A DNA stretch of 64,000 nt from Streptomyces sp. CB02400. Its GTDB lineage: Bacteria > Actinomycetota > Actinomycetes > Streptomycetales > Streptomycetaceae. Positions 48,801 through 57,101 of this stretch are shown here, piece after piece. The first letter of the stretch is position 1. Each line of letters starts with the position of its first letter. A program made the position numbers and the translations under genes. Location: positions 1-64,000 of the forward strand of contig NZ_LIWB01000008.1 in the NCBI RefSeq assembly GCF_001905725.1, in the 5' to 3' direction. Below the pieces are notes generated by a model, which saw only the letters and a list, made by a program, of their open reading frames with translations, made no database searches and was not told the DNA's origin.

Positions 48801-49094
48801 GGCTCGGTGACCTCGGGCCAGTCCTCGACCGCCACCGTCGAGGTCGCGCCGGGCACGGTGAGCGGCACCTACACCCTGACCCTCACGGGCACGGGCTCGG
48901 TCACCCACACCACCACCTACACCCTCACCGTGAGCGGCGACGGCGGCGGCGAGACGACCTGGCGACTGGGCGCCACCTACGCGGCCGGCGACATCGTGAC
49001 CTACGACGGCGTCCGCTACCGGTGCATCCAGGGCCACACCGCCTATCCGGGCTGGGAACCGCCGAACGTCCCGGCCCTGTGGGGGGTGATATGA
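45885..49094 (+). CDS. Secreted M4 metalloprotease-M28 aminopeptidase fusion with chitin-binding module
   Basis: A 1069-residue exported enzyme: a signal peptide (cleavage near ASAAP), a FTP/PepSY-type propeptide (about 45-205), and an M4 thermolysin-like domain with H335-E-F-G-H339, Glu357 and active-site His430. An Ig-like repeat (about 529-626) leads to an M28 domain with a full zinc set: H720, D732, E766/E767, D795 and H882. A second Ig-like repeat (about 921-1012) and a CBM5/12 module (WRLGATYAAGDIVTYDGVRY) end it. Both catalytic sites look intact, so one chain offers endo- and aminopeptidase activity on protein-coated chitin. AAGGAG precedes the ATG by 5 bp. Confidence 0.9.
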   Translation: MLRRTAMAGVSLALAIGGVSVPASLASAAPGTAPAAAPDEPTPVEKAVAAADRAVRSGLDALTSGGEEEQYDRRQVTPWGGKDLYSVAYERTYHGLPVVGGDAVVLADGEGRVRAVQSATETAIAVPTEARIKAEKAERTSRAELASVEKTDSRRLVVHVKDDVQTLAWETVLLGTTEDEEPSRLHVFVDARTGKVVDSYDDVRAGTGHSEWNGPDPLTIDTSRSGSGYALRDATRPGLQCSDYSGGLFTGTDDDWGTGNASSKETGCVDVMFAAQQQWNMLDDWLGRNGHNGNGGSWPVRVGLNQLNAYWDGSTVTIGHNSAGKWIAGMDVVAHEFGHGLDSNTPGGARHESGLGEATGDIMGALTEAYTNQPAPYDTPDYTVGEEIDLQGRGPIRNMYNPRLVNNDPDCYSAAIPNTEEHAAAGPMNHWFYLLAEGSSPGGGKPSSPTCDGSQVTGIGIQNAGRIFYGGMLLKTSGMTYKRYRTATLTAAKNLDASCDLFDATKAAWTAIDVPAQSGDPTCTARQTDFSLALSPASGSVDAGATATATVGTTTVSGDPQQISLTATGAPPGVNVTFSPATVTSGNSSTMRVSTTAGTAAGTYPLTVRGTAGGKSHTVQYVLTVDGGTTPGTPPDVDVARVQAHLTQFQGIAAQNGGNRRATGTGYDASLAYVKSRLQAAGYTVTEQTCTSGCSAGAGDNLIAEWPEGDANSVYMFGAHLDGVSAGPGINDNGSGSAVLLEAALTLAEQNPTMKNRVRFAWWTDEEQGLNGSDFYARTLSATERSRVKAYYNFDMVASVNGGYFINNLGSAASGPMKEYWDSLGLAPQENVEGQGRSDDYSFQQVGIPTSGYATGASARKSAAEAAKWGGTAGASYDPCYHSACDTTSNISATALNRSADGVAYTLWKTAVGDTPAPTDDFSISADPASGTVDPGSSATVTVRTATTSGDPQNVRLSASGAPAGVSVSFSPGSVTSGQSSTATVEVAPGTVSGTYTLTLTGTGSVTHTTTYTLTVSGDGGGETTWRLGATYAAGDIVTYDGVRYRCIQGHTAYPGWEPPNVPALWGVI

Positions 49095-49126
49095 ACCTGA
49101 ACACATGAGTCGGGGGGTGGCCCGAA

Positions 49127-49160
49127 GAGGCGGTGGGGTGCATGGGCACCCCACCGCCTC
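49127..49160. terminator. Hairpin terminator after the double peptidase
   Basis: A perfect 15-bp stem, GAGGCGGTGGGGTGC (49127-49141) with GCACCCCACCGCCTC (49146-49160), and a 4-base loop ATGG lie 32 bp after the stop codon. Confidence 0.85.
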
Positions 49161-49253
49161 GCGGCGTCCGCCGCCGCGGAAGGGCCCCGGAGAACCGGGA
49201 AAGACGACCGCGATCCCGTGAACCGATCGGCGGGGGTCGTCCGATGAGGGGGC

Positions 49254-49796
49254 GTGAGCGAAACGAGAAGCGACGGGGAGCTGCTGCGCGCCGTCGCGGC
49301 GGACGGGGACCGGCGCGCCTTCGAGGAGCTGTACCGGCGGTACGCGCCGTGGCTGACCGCCCGGATGCGCGGCCGGTGCGCCGACGCGGGGATCGTGGAC
49401 GACGTCGTACAGGAGACGTTCCTGGCGGTGTGGCGGGGGAGCGCGCGGTACCGGGAGGACGGGGACGCGGCCGGCTGGCTGTGGCGGATCGCCTCCCGCC
49501 GGCTGGTCGACGCCCTGCGCGGCGCCGGTGCGCGCGGCCGGCTGCGGCAGACGCTGGCGCGGCTGCGGCACCGGGACGAGGCGTCGGCGGAGGACCGCGT
49601 GCTCGCGGGGGTGGAGCACGGGGACCTCGCCGGTGCGCTGGTCCGGCTGTCGCCGGAACTGCGCGCGGTGCTCCAGGCGACGGTCGTCGACGGGCTGACC
49701 ACCCGTGAGGCCGCCGTCCTGCTCGGCATCCCGCCGGGCACGGTCAAGACGCGGGCGATGCGGGCCCGCAGGCAACTCCGGGAGGCACTGGCATGA
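49254..49796 (+). CDS. ECF-type RNA polymerase sigma factor
   Basis: A 180-residue sigma factor with region 2 (AFEELYRRYAPWLTARMRG ... IVDDVVQETFLAVWRG) and region 4 (LSPELRAVLQATVVDGLTTREAAVLLGIPPGTVKTR). There is no region 3, as expected for ECF sigmas. It starts with GTG at 49254. It overlaps the following zinc-finger membrane protein gene by 4 bp, which probably encodes its anti-sigma factor. It is the head of a five-gene plus-strand set ending at 53893. Confidence 0.93.
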   Translation: MSETRSDGELLRAVAADGDRRAFEELYRRYAPWLTARMRGRCADAGIVDDVVQETFLAVWRGSARYREDGDAAGWLWRIASRRLVDALRGAGARGRLRQTLARLRHRDEASAEDRVLAGVEHGDLAGALVRLSPELRAVLQATVVDGLTTREAAVLLGIPPGTVKTRAMRARRQLREALA

Positions 49797-50668
49797 CGTA
49801 CGGAACGACGGGCGGTACGTCCGGGGGCGGCACCGGCTGGCACGTGTCCGAGGAGGACCTGCGGGCCTACGCGCGCGGCGGCCTCCCGGCGCCCCTGCTG
49901 TGGTCGGCCGACACCCACCTCACCGCCTGCGCGCACTGCCGGGCCGTCCTCGCCGACGTGAGCGACCCCGTCGCCCTCGACGGCGGATGGGAACGGCTCG
50001 ACGCCGAACTCGACGCGCCCCGGCCCGGATTCCTGGAGTCGCTGCTGCTGCGGCTCGGCATCGCCGACCACACCGCGCGGCTGCTCGCCGCCACCCCGGC
50101 GCTGCGCCGCTCCTGGCTGGGCGCGGTCACCGCCGTCCTCCTGCTCACGGTGGCCGTCACCGCCGGCTACGGCACCGGCGGCTCGCCCACCCTCTTCCTC
50201 GCCCTCGCACCGCTGCTGCCGCTCGCCGGGGTCGCCCTGTCGTACGGGCCCGCGCTGGACCCGACGTACGAGATGGCGGTCGTCGCCCCGACGCACGGCT
50301 TCCGGCTGCTGATGATCCGCACGGTGGCGGCGCTCGGCGCCGGGCTCGGCCTCAACGGGCTGGCCACGCTCGCCCTGCCCGGGTACGGGCTGCGCGCCCT
50401 GACCTGGCTGCTGCCCGCCCTCGCGCTCACCGCGACCGCCCTCGCGCTGACCGCCAGACTCGGCCCGGTGCTCGCCCCGTCCCTCGTCGGCGGCGGCTGG
50501 ATCGCGCTGCTGCTCACGGCGGACGCCGCCCGGGCAGGCGAGGAGGACCCGCTCGCCCCGTTCACCGCGGCCGGGCAGGGCGTGTCGGCGGCGGTCACCG
50601 CACTCGCCGCCGCCCTGCTCGTCCTGCTCCGCGACCGCTTCGACCTCAACAGCCGAAGCACGCCCTGA
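49793..50668 (+). CDS. Zinc-finger membrane protein, probable anti-sigma factor
   Basis: A 291-residue protein. The cytoplasmic N-terminus has a zf-HC2/ZAS-like motif (DTHLTACAHCRAVL, H-x4-C-x2-C), followed by six hydrophobic helices from about residue 108. The ATG overlaps the sigma gene stop. Classical anti-sigmas have one helix; the six-helix body suggests it also senses or helps the exporter encoded downstream. Confidence 0.82.
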   Translation: MTYGTTGGTSGGGTGWHVSEEDLRAYARGGLPAPLLWSADTHLTACAHCRAVLADVSDPVALDGGWERLDAELDAPRPGFLESLLLRLGIADHTARLLAATPALRRSWLGAVTAVLLLTVAVTAGYGTGGSPTLFLALAPLLPLAGVALSYGPALDPTYEMAVVAPTHGFRLLMIRTVAALGAGLGLNGLATLALPGYGLRALTWLLPALALTATALALTARLGPVLAPSLVGGGWIALLLTADAARAGEEDPLAPFTAAGQGVSAAVTALAAALLVLLRDRFDLNSRSTP

Positions 50669-50832
50669 CGGCCGCCCGGCTCTCCGCCGAAAGGGGCGAA
50701 CAGGGCCTGCCGACCCCGGCTCCCCTTCCCCCGCCGGGAGGGCGGGCTGATCATTCCGGCGCCTTCTCTGCCGGGGGTTCGGCTTGATCGCCCCGGCTCT
50801 CTCCACCGCCTCCACCTGTACGGGAGTTACGT

Positions 50833-51693
50833 ATGACCCCCACCGTCTCCGCCTCCGGGCTGAGCCTCCGTCACGGCGGTACGCGCGCCCTCGACGACGT
50901 GTCGCTGCGGTTGTCCGCCGGTGTCACCGGGCTGCTCGGGCCCAACGGCGCGGGCAAGACCACGCTGCTGCGGGTGCTCGCCACCGCCGTACCGGCCGAC
51001 CGGGGCTCCTTCACGGTGCTCGGCCACGACCCGGGCACCTCGCGCGGCCGTCAGGAGGTCCGGCGCCGGCTCGGCTATCTGCCGCAGACGCCCGGCTTCC
51101 ACCCCGACTTCACCGCCTTCGAGTTCGTCGACTACGTGGCGATCCTCAAGGAGCTCACCGACCGCGCCGCCCGCCACCGCGAGGTGCGCGGGGTGCTCGA
51201 CGAGGCCGGCCTCGGCGACGTACGCGGCAAGCGGATCCGCAAGCTGTCCGGCGGGATGCGGCAGCGGGTGGCGCTGGCGGCGGCGCTCGTCGGCGATCCC
51301 GCGTTCCTCGTCCTCGACGAGCCCACCGTCGGACTCGACCCGGAACAGCGCATGCGGTTCCGGGAGCTGATCGCACGGGCCGGTGAGGGCCGCACGGTGC
51401 TGCTGTCCACGCACCAGACCGAGGACGTGGCGATGCTCTGCCACCGGGTCGTCGTCCTGGCCGACGGCACCGTCCGCTTCGACGGCACCCCCGCCGAGCT
51501 GACCGCGCGGGCCGCCGGCCGGGTGTGGAGCAGCGACGGACGCGACCCGGGCGCGAAGGCCGGCTGGCGCACCGGACTCGGCACCTTCCGCAACGTGGGC
51601 GACCCGCCCGCCGGCGCGGACCTCCTCGAACCCACCCTGGAGGACGGCTACCTGCTCACCCTCGACGGCGCCGGCGCGGAGGTGACGGCATGA
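50833..51693 (+). CDS. ABC transporter ATP-binding protein
   Basis: A 286-residue ATPase with Walker A GPNGAGKTT, signature LSGGMRQRVALAAAL, Walker B FLVLDEPTVGLDPEQR and switch LLSTHQTEDV. It is in the sigma/anti-sigma operon after a 164-bp gap and overlaps the first permease gene by 4 bp. The substrate is unknown. Confidence 0.93.
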   Translation: MTPTVSASGLSLRHGGTRALDDVSLRLSAGVTGLLGPNGAGKTTLLRVLATAVPADRGSFTVLGHDPGTSRGRQEVRRRLGYLPQTPGFHPDFTAFEFVDYVAILKELTDRAARHREVRGVLDEAGLGDVRGKRIRKLSGGMRQRVALAAALVGDPAFLVLDEPTVGLDPEQRMRFRELIARAGEGRTVLLSTHQTEDVAMLCHRVVVLADGTVRFDGTPAELTARAAGRVWSSDGRDPGAKAGWRTGLGTFRNVGDPPAGADLLEPTLEDGYLLTLDGAGAEVTA

Positions 51694-53213
51694 CCACGAT
51701 GACCGGAACGACATCGGCCCCGTCCGCCGTGACGGCCGCACCCCGCGCGGCCCGGTCGGCGGTGTTCGCCCTCGCCGGTTTCGAGGCGCGCAGACTGCTG
51801 CTGCGGGTGCCCGTCCTCATCGCCTTCGCGGTGTACCTCGCCTGGATCGTGTGGCGCACCCGTGACTCGTTCGACGGCTTCCCCGCGCTCCAGGACGCCG
51901 ACCGGGCCACCCAGGGCGGGCCGCTGCTCGTCGGGCTCGCGGTGCTGCTGTGCGCCAACCACGCGGTGCTGCGTTCGCGCCGGCACGATACGGACCGCCA
52001 CTTCGCCGTGCTGGTGGTCCAGCCCTGGCGCCGTACGGTCGCGCATCTGCTGTCCGTCGTGCCGGTGACGCTCCTCGCTGCGGTGTGCGTGGCCGGCCAG
52101 TTCACCTGGGAGGCGCTCAAGCCGGGCGCCGTCGGGCACGGATCGCCGGGCGAACTCCTCGTCGGGCCGATGTCCGTGCTGCTGCTCGGGGCGTTCGGCG
52201 TGTTGCTGGCCCGGCTGGTGTCCGGGCCCCTCGCGGCCCCGCTGCTGATCGTCTTCCTGCTTCTCTTCTCCATGTTCAGCACCGGGGCCGGAGGCGACGG
52301 CTGGACCCGGTGGCTGATGCCGTCGGTCGGTGAGAACAGCTCCCTCACCCTGCCCTCCGACCTGCTCGGCCGCCCCGCCGCCTGGCACGCCCTGTACCTC
52401 GCGGGCCTCGCGCTGAGCGTGGCGCTGTTGGCGGTGCTGCTCTCCGGCGGCGCCCGGCTGTGGACCGTCCGGGTGGGTGTCGCCGGCGCGGTGGCACTGA
52501 CGCTGGTGGGCGTGGTGGGCCAGTCCCGGGGCGTGCCGGAGGAGACGACCGAGGCGCGTACGCGGGTCTCGGTCACCCCGGAGAAGGAGCAGCGGTGCGC
52601 CGAACGGGACGGCACGACGTACTGCGCCTTCCCGGAATGGGGCCCGCGCACCGACGACTGGGCCGAGGTCGTGGACGACGTACGGTCCCTCGTGGGCGCC
52701 GCCGTGCAGGACCGGCAGCTGGTCGTACGGCAGCGGATCGACGCGCGCTACGGTCTGGACGGCGACGCTGCGCTCGCCCCCTCCGCCCGCCCGGGCGAGG
52801 TGACCGTCGGCACGTCCTGGGGCGGCAACCGGGTCCCGGAGTTCGCCGCCGCCGTGGCCGGTGTGCTGGTCACGGGGAAGGAGGAGACGGTCGGCGCCAT
52901 GTGCGACGGCCGGATGGTCACCGTGATGTGGCTGGCCCTCGCCGACCGCCCCGATCCGATGGCCGACCTGCGGGGTGTCCGCCTCGACGACAGCGACACC
53001 GGCTCGGCGATCGTCGTCTCGCAGACCGAGCCGCTCCGGATGACCGCCGCACACACGGAACTGGTGCGCGAGCTGCTCCAGCGGCCCCGGGACGAGGCTG
53101 CCGCGAAGGTGCGGGCCAACTGGGTCGAGCTGACGGCCCCGAAGGTGACGACGGACCGTGTCGCCCGGGTGCTGGGCCTGGAGGCCCCGGAGGGGGAGGA
53201 CGAGTGCCTGTGA
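51690..53213 (+). CDS. ABC-associated membrane protein with large extracytoplasmic domain
   Basis: A 507-residue protein with about six helices up to residue 290 (LLVGLAVLLCANHAVL, VVPVTLLAAVCVAGQF and others). A soluble domain of about 210 residues follows (CAERDGTTYCAFPEWGPRTD), with two close Cys residues that may form a disulfide and an isolated Cys near AMCDGRMV. It overlaps the ATPase gene (ATGA). It is likely one half of the exporter permease. Confidence 0.8.
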   Translation: MTTMTGTTSAPSAVTAAPRAARSAVFALAGFEARRLLLRVPVLIAFAVYLAWIVWRTRDSFDGFPALQDADRATQGGPLLVGLAVLLCANHAVLRSRRHDTDRHFAVLVVQPWRRTVAHLLSVVPVTLLAAVCVAGQFTWEALKPGAVGHGSPGELLVGPMSVLLLGAFGVLLARLVSGPLAAPLLIVFLLLFSMFSTGAGGDGWTRWLMPSVGENSSLTLPSDLLGRPAAWHALYLAGLALSVALLAVLLSGGARLWTVRVGVAGAVALTLVGVVGQSRGVPEETTEARTRVSVTPEKEQRCAERDGTTYCAFPEWGPRTDDWAEVVDDVRSLVGAAVQDRQLVVRQRIDARYGLDGDAALAPSARPGEVTVGTSWGGNRVPEFAAAVAGVLVTGKEETVGAMCDGRMVTVMWLALADRPDPMADLRGVRLDDSDTGSAIVVSQTEPLRMTAAHTELVRELLQRPRDEAAAKVRANWVELTAPKVTTDRVARVLGLEAPEGEDECL

Positions 53214-53893
53214 GCGGGGGAGCGGTGAGCGCGGTGCTGGTCCGGCCGGTGGCACGGACCGTGCCCTGGCGGACGATCGCGGTCGGGGGCGGCCTGGGCC
53301 TGCTGCTCGCCGCCGGCCCGAGGATGTGGGGCGACGGCGCGACCGACTGGCTCGCGCTGACCGCCCTGAGGGCGTCCGCGGTGGCCTTCGCGCTGGGCGC
53401 GGCCTTCCTGCTGGACGACCCCGCCCGGCACACCACGGCCGTCGTCCCCACCCGGCGCGCAGTCCGCCACGGACTGCGCCTCGCCCTCGTCGCCCCGGTC
53501 GCCGCCCTGTGGTGGACGGCGGCCCTGCTCCTCGTCCCCGGGTCCCTGCGCCCCCCGGCCGCCGACGTCACCGTCGAGGCGGCCACGGTCCTCGCCCTCG
53601 CCCTGACGGGGTCGGCGTTCGCGATCCGTTGGGGGGACGGCACCCGGCCGGGTCAGGCGGTCGCCGGGTTCCTGCTCGCCTCCGCGATCCTGGCGCCCCT
53701 GTTCAGTCCGGGGAGCTGGGCGCTGTTCGTGACGCCCGACGACCCGAAGTGGGCGCTCTCCCACGACCGCTGGACGCTGCTGCTGTGCGCGGTGCTGGCC
53801 GTGGGAGCGGTGTGCGCGACGGAGCGGGCCCGGCGCGCCGGGCTCCGCGGGCTCAGGTCTCCGTCCGGTACATCAGGTCCGTCTCGTGCGTGA
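53204..53893 (+). CDS. Integral membrane protein, second permease-like subunit
   Basis: A 229-residue protein with about six helices (TIAVGGGLGLLLAAG, AVAFALGAAFLLD, LALVAPVAALWWTAALLLV, VAGFLLASAILAPLF). It starts with GTG at 53204 inside the end of the previous gene (GTG at 53210 is the alternative). Its 3' end overlaps the convergent mshD gene by 41 bp. It is probably the partner permease in this operon. Confidence 0.78.
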   Translation: MPVSGGAVSAVLVRPVARTVPWRTIAVGGGLGLLLAAGPRMWGDGATDWLALTALRASAVAFALGAAFLLDDPARHTTAVVPTRRAVRHGLRLALVAPVAALWWTAALLLVPGSLRPPAADVTVEAATVLALALTGSAFAIRWGDGTRPGQAVAGFLLASAILAPLFSPGSWALFVTPDDPKWALSHDRWTLLLCAVLAVGAVCATERARRAGLRGLRSPSGTSGPSRA

Positions 53894-54779
53894 CGAAGCC
53901 CAGCCGCTCGTAGACGGAGACCGCAGCCTTGTTGTCGGCGTCGACGTAGAGCATGGCCGTCGGCAGGCCTTGGGCCGCCAGGTGCCGCAACCCGATCGTG
54001 GTCAGGGACTTGCCGAGGCCGCCGCCCTGGGCGTCGGGGCTCACCCCGAGGACGTACACCTCCCCGAGGCGCTCCGCCGCGTGCACCTTGGTCCAGTGGA
54101 AGCCGACGAGCCGGCTGTCCTTCTCCGCCAGGAAGAACCCCTCGGGGTCGAACCACGCCTCGGCCTTGCGGTCGTCGAGGTCGCGCTGGGTGAGGGCGCC
54201 CTGCTCGGGGTGGTGGGCGAACGCGGCGGCGTTCACCGCGAGCCAGGCGGCGTCGTCCCGGCCCGGCACGAAGGTGCGCACGGTCACGCCTTCCGGCAGC
54301 ACCGGGTCGGGCAGGTCGAGGCCGGCCAACGGCCGCCGCATCTGCCGCAGTTCCCGGAACAGCGTCAGCCCGAGGACCTGCGCGAGGTGCCGGGCGGCGG
54401 AGTGGCCGCCGTGCGCCCACACCCGCAGCCGCTTCCCGGAGGCGGCGAGCAGCGCCGAACCGAGCGCCCGCCCGTGTCCGTGGCCCCGGTAGGAGGGGTG
54501 CACGACCAGCTCGGCGGCGGGCGGTTCCACCGGATCGGTGTCCTCCAGCTGGGCGTATCCGACGAGTTCGTCGTCGACGGAGAGCAGCAGGTGCGAGACC
54601 CCGTCCCGCTCCCCGCCGCGCAGCTGCAACCGCCCCTGCTCGGACACCGCCTGCTGTCCGTCGGTCCGGGCGGCCTCGGCGAGCAGGGCGAGCACCGTCT
54701 CGGTCTGTTCGGGGCCGAGCGCGGCATACGTCTGGAGCGAGCGGGGGCGGCCGGGCCGTGCGAAGTCGTCGCTGGTCAT
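53853..54779 (-). CDS. mshD: Mycothiol synthase MshD
   Basis: A 308-residue enzyme with two tandem GNAT domains. The N-terminal one has ELVVHPSYRGHGHGRALGSA. The C-terminal, active one has EVYVLGVSPDAQGGGLGKSL followed by LYVDADNKAAVSVYERLGF. It acetylates Cys-GlcN-Ins to mycothiol, the main thiol of actinobacteria, in the cytoplasm. The ATG at 54779 starts the conserved fold. It corresponds to SCO4151. Confidence 0.95.
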   Translation of the reverse strand: MTSDDFARPGRPRSLQTYAALGPEQTETVLALLAEAARTDGQQAVSEQGRLQLRGGERDGVSHLLLSVDDELVGYAQLEDTDPVEPPAAELVVHPSYRGHGHGRALGSALLAASGKRLRVWAHGGHSAARHLAQVLGLTLFRELRQMRRPLAGLDLPDPVLPEGVTVRTFVPGRDDAAWLAVNAAAFAHHPEQGALTQRDLDDRKAEAWFDPEGFFLAEKDSRLVGFHWTKVHAAERLGEVYVLGVSPDAQGGGLGKSLTTIGLRHLAAQGLPTAMLYVDADNKAAVSVYERLGFVTHETDLMYRTET

Positions 54780-54927
54780 GCGTACGAGGTTAAAGGGAGG
54801 CGGCCGCAAAACGGACGGCAACGGTGTCGGCGAAAGCTAAACCAGGCCGTAACCTTGAATACCCTGTCGCGCTACGCGCGTTGACTCTAGGCTGCGCCGG
54901 TACCCACTCGGACCCTCAGGGGGGCGC

Positions 54928-56763
54928 ATGCCAGCCACATCCCCGGCGCACCACCAGCGCCGCAGACGCCGTACCAACCGTCTCCTCGCGACCGCCGCCG
55001 GTGTGCTCACCGCCGGAGCGCTGGCCGCCGCCGCCCTGCCCGGGTCGGCGACCGCGGGCGAGAACCACGGCAGCCACGGCGACAAGGGCACGTCGTACGG
55101 CCACCACGGCCGCTACCAGGACGTGCAGCTGCTGTCCTTCAACGACCTGCACGGCAACCTGGAGCCGCCGTCCGGCTCCTCGGGCCGGGTCACCGAACTC
55201 CAGCCCGACGGCACGACGAAGACCGTCGACGCGGGCGGTGTGGAGTACCTCGCCACCCATCTGCGCGAGGCGCGCAAGGGCAACCGCTACTCCATCACCG
55301 CCGCCGGCGGCGACATGGTCGGCGCGTCCCCGCTCATCTCGGGCCTCTTCCACGACGAGCCCACCGTCGAGGCGCTGAACAAGCTCGATCTGGACGTGAC
55401 GAGCGTCGGCAACCACGAGTTCGACGAGGGCGCGGCCGAGCTGGCCCGCCTCCAGAACGGCGGCTGCCACCCGGACGAGGGCTGTTACACCGACAAGGAG
55501 TTCAAGGGCGCCGACTTCCCGTACCTGGCGGCGAACGTCCTGGACGAGAAGACCGGCAAGCCCCTCCTCAGGCCGTACTGGGTGTGGAAGCAGCGGGGCG
55601 TCAAGGTCGGCTTCATCGGCGTGACCCTGGAGGGCACCCCGGACATCGTCTCGGCGGAGGGCGTCAAGGGCCTCGCCTTCAAGGACGAGGTCGAGACGAT
55701 CAACAAGTACGCCAAGGTGCTCCAGCGCCAGGGCGTGAAGTCGATCGTCGCGCTCATCCACGAGGGCGGCTTCCCGGCCTCGTCCTCCTACAACTACGAC
55801 TGCGACTCCCCGGGCGCCGGCGACGGCATCTCCGGCCCGATCGCGGACATCGCGAAGAACATCACGCCCCAGGTGGACGCGCTGGTCACCGGCCACACCC
55901 ACAACGCCTACGTGTGCACCATCCCCGACCCGGCGGGCAAGCCCCGCATGGTCACCTCGGCCGCGTCCTTCGGCCGCCTCTACACGGACACCACGCTGAC
56001 CTACGACCGCGCGACGGGTGACATCGCCCGTACGGCCGTGAAGTCCGCGAACCACGTGGTCACCCGGGACGTCCCCAAGGCGCCCGACATGACCGCGCTG
56101 ATCGGCAAGTGGAACACCCTCGCCGCCCCCATCGGCAACCGTCCGATCGGCTACATCTCCGGTGACGTCGTGCGCGACGGCACGGAGTCCCCGCTCGGCG
56201 ACCTGATCGCCGACGCGCAGCTGGAGTACGGCCGGACGCTGGACGCGGAGACCGACCTGGCGCTGATGAACCCCGGCGGCATCCGCGCGTCGCTCACCTA
56301 CGCGGCCGGCGGCGCGGAGGGCGACGGTGTGGTGACCTTCGCCGAGGGCTTCACCGTCCAGCCGTTCGCCAACACGGTCAACCTCCAGGACTTCACGGGC
56401 GCGCAGGTCGTCCAGGCCCTGAAGGAGCAGGTCAGCGGCCCGAACGAGGCGGCCCCGAAGATCCTCCAGATCTCCTCAGGGCTGACCTACACCCTGGACC
56501 TGACGAAGACGGGCGCGGACCGCGTCGCCACGGACTCGATCCGGCTCAACGGCTCGCCCATCGACCCGTCCGCCACCTACCGCGTCGCGACGAACAGCTT
56601 CCTCGCGGGCGGCGGCGACGGCTTCCCGACCCTGGGCCAGGGCACGAACGACCTGGTCGGCGAGGACGACCTGGCGGCCCTCGAGCAGTACCTGACCGCC
56701 AACTCGACGGCGACAAACCCGCTCGCCCCGCCGAAGGCGGACCGCATCACGATCGTGAGCTGA
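54928..56763 (+). CDS. Secreted 5'-nucleotidase / 2',3'-cyclic phosphodiesterase
   Basis: A 611-residue exported metallophosphoesterase of the UshA/NT5 type. A long Arg-rich signal peptide (QRRRRRTNRLLATAAGVLTAG type, cleavage near GSATA) is followed by the calcineurin-like domain (about 60-345) with LSFNDLHGNLEPP, SVGNHEFDEG and VTGHTHNAYVC, and the C-terminal 5'-nucleotidase domain (about 390-600) with MNPGGIRASL. It releases phosphate from extracellular nucleotides. No PHO box is obvious upstream. It corresponds to SCO4152. Confidence 0.94.
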   Translation: MPATSPAHHQRRRRRTNRLLATAAGVLTAGALAAAALPGSATAGENHGSHGDKGTSYGHHGRYQDVQLLSFNDLHGNLEPPSGSSGRVTELQPDGTTKTVDAGGVEYLATHLREARKGNRYSITAAGGDMVGASPLISGLFHDEPTVEALNKLDLDVTSVGNHEFDEGAAELARLQNGGCHPDEGCYTDKEFKGADFPYLAANVLDEKTGKPLLRPYWVWKQRGVKVGFIGVTLEGTPDIVSAEGVKGLAFKDEVETINKYAKVLQRQGVKSIVALIHEGGFPASSSYNYDCDSPGAGDGISGPIADIAKNITPQVDALVTGHTHNAYVCTIPDPAGKPRMVTSAASFGRLYTDTTLTYDRATGDIARTAVKSANHVVTRDVPKAPDMTALIGKWNTLAAPIGNRPIGYISGDVVRDGTESPLGDLIADAQLEYGRTLDAETDLALMNPGGIRASLTYAAGGAEGDGVVTFAEGFTVQPFANTVNLQDFTGAQVVQALKEQVSGPNEAAPKILQISSGLTYTLDLTKTGADRVATDSIRLNGSPIDPSATYRVATNSFLAGGGDGFPTLGQGTNDLVGEDDLAALEQYLTANSTATNPLAPPKADRITIVS

Positions 56764-56776
56764 CCTTCCGGGCGGC

Positions 56777-56819
56777 CGGGGCCGGTACGAGGCGCGTTCA
56801 CCGCCTCGTACCGGCCCCG
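56777..56819. terminator. Strong bidirectional hairpin terminator
   Basis: A perfect 18-bp stem (56777-56794 with 56802-56819; arm CGGGGCCGGTACGAGGCG) and a 7-base loop lie between the nucleotidase gene and the convergent DUF1737 gene. Confidence 0.87.
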
Positions 56820-56835
56820 ACGCGTGCCCGTGCCG

Positions 56836-57015
56836 CTACCCGGGCCACACGACCGCCTGCGCGACGATCACCCGCTCACCGTCGAAGGTCACCGACGGCC
56901 CTTCGTGCAGCAGGTATCCCATCTCCAGCGCCTCGCTCACCCGGCGGCAGAAGGCCGAGTCGTCGGGCCCGGTCAGTACGCGGTAGACGGGCAGCCCGTC
57001 CGGTGGTGTCGACAT
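56836..57015 (-). CDS. DUF1737-family small protein
   Basis: A 59-residue protein matching DUF1737: YRVLTGPDDSAFCRRVSEAL ... LHEGPSVTFDGERVIVAQAV. The family is small, soluble and uncharacterised. The ATG at 57015 is internal to a longer open frame that reaches into the TA promoter region. It is convergent with the nucleotidase and divergent from the TA-like pair. Confidence 0.85.
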   Translation of the reverse strand: MSTPPDGLPVYRVLTGPDDSAFCRRVSEALEMGYLLHEGPSVTFDGERVIVAQAVVWPG

Positions 57016-57101
57016 GGGGGAAGCGTGCCACAAACCCCTCTTTCGGGTGATGTGATCAGATCGGCCTGCGCGCTCCACCGAAGTGTGCCTATGGTGAAAC
57101 T

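Noticed and set aside
45870..49775. A 1301-residue open frame on the minus strand, and a 970-residue one at 19892-22804
   Set aside because: They are antisense shadows of GC-rich genes (the M4-M28 peptidase; the exporter and M23 genes). The plus-strand products have complete domains and signal peptides, while these are Gly/Arg/Val-rich without any fold.
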